DNA of 36,604 nucleotides from a virus. Each line of letters starts with the position of its first letter. Position 1 is the first letter of the stretch. The position numbers were made by a program, and so were the translations under genes. Where the stretch lies: positions 1-36,604 of IMG/VR virus record IMGVR_UViG_3300025655_000125; one strand, 5' to 3'. The notes under the pieces are model-generated. The model saw only the letters and a program-made list of their open reading frames with translations. It had not been told where the DNA came from and did not search any database. Positions 36,469 through 36,604 of the stretch are shown piece by piece.

Positions 36469-36498
36469 AATAAATACTACATGCGGCGAATGGCATGT
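36469..36498 (+). promoter_or_regulatory. late promoter AATAAATA with inverted repeat
   Basis: AATAAATACT at 36469-36478 begins at the base after the tRNA CCA end. ACATGC (36479-36484) and GCATGT (36493-36498) form a 6-bp inverted repeat around the start codon at 36481. The expected transcript start is at about the ATG. Confidence 0.5.
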
Positions 36499-36604
36499 GA
36501 ATATATTACCCGCGAACAATTACGTGCTTCTACTCACTGTGAGATAGAGGATTCAATTATACTGGGTATGTGCTGCGATATTGCATATACAACAGTTCAC
36601 ATGA
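36481..36604 (+). CDS. N-terminal end of a hypothetical protein (partial)
   Basis: 41 codons run off the right edge without a stop. It begins MRRMACEYITREQLRASTHC, then a Cys- and Ile-rich helix-like part (ILGMCCDIAYTTVH). ATG 36490 is an alternative start, and a leaderless start at 36481 fits the late promoter in front. Function unknown. Confidence 0.5.
   Translation, partial: MRRMACEYITREQLRASTHCEIEDSIILGMCCDIAYTTVHM

Noticed and set aside
1-36604. Prophage or integrative element signs (integrase, att repeats)
   Set aside because: No recombinase gene and no duplicated tRNA end were seen, so nothing supports integration.

Overview
This window looks like part of the genome of a T4-like myovirus of a marine, sulfur-oxidising gammaproteobacterium, with a SUP05 / Candidatus Thioglobus type host as my best guess. 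The phage assignment rests on a T4 gp43-type family B DNA polymerase, a gp45-type sliding clamp, a T4-type 5' nuclease, virion proteins, dense head-to-tail packing (ATGA and TAATG overlaps), two tRNA genes and T4-type late promoters (consensus NATAAATACT). The host guess rests on a canonical DsrC, a TusA and a secreted sulfur-globule-like protein. The DNA is AT-rich. All genes but two lie on the + strand. There is no integrase, transposase or CRISPR array.

Layout. 1-3626: end of a WPEAEP-repeat protein, a protein with a Tat-like signal, small basic proteins, and probable virion or scaffold proteins ending in a coiled coil. 3727-9708: DsbA-like small protein, amidinotransferase, glycosyltransferase-like protein, DNA polymerase and a methyltransferase-like protein. 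9768-16940: sliding clamp, DpdA-type transglycosylase, several unknowns including a T-fold-like protein, an SGNH-like protein, a short DegT-like protein, FolE, QueD, a cupin and a tiny membrane protein. 16934-24340: a small lipoprotein, a 1289-residue lipid-anchored subtilisin autotransporter, and two probable tail or surface structural proteins (ubiquitin-like plus LamG; beta-repeat fibre). 24378-30225: early-type genes including a phosphoribosyltransferase, two SGNH-like proteins, QueE and a 5' nuclease. 30176-31144 (minus strand): a second glycosyltransferase-like protein. 31376-33859: an exported-protein and sulfur-metabolism island. 33991-36604: small unknown genes, tRNA-Lys, a fourth SGNH-like protein and an odd long-variable-arm tRNA.

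How the genes fit together. FolE, QueD and QueE would turn GTP into 7-carboxy-7-deazaguanine. DpdA would exchange a 7-deazaguanine base into phage DNA, probably as protection from restriction. No QueC is present in the window. The sulfur island would support the host's reverse Dsr pathway during infection: TusA and DsrC are successive sulfur carriers, and the globule-like protein could coat stored sulfur in the periplasm. The subtilisin autotransporter would act on the cell surface.

Regulation. Sigma70-like promoters (TTGACA, 16-18 bp, TATAAT) fall into two classes. One has a leader with a Shine-Dalgarno site; in the other the start codon lies only 5-7 nt after the -10 box, which implies leaderless mRNA. 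Late promoters lie beside or inside short inverted repeats. All function calls are from reading the sequence; no database search was run.
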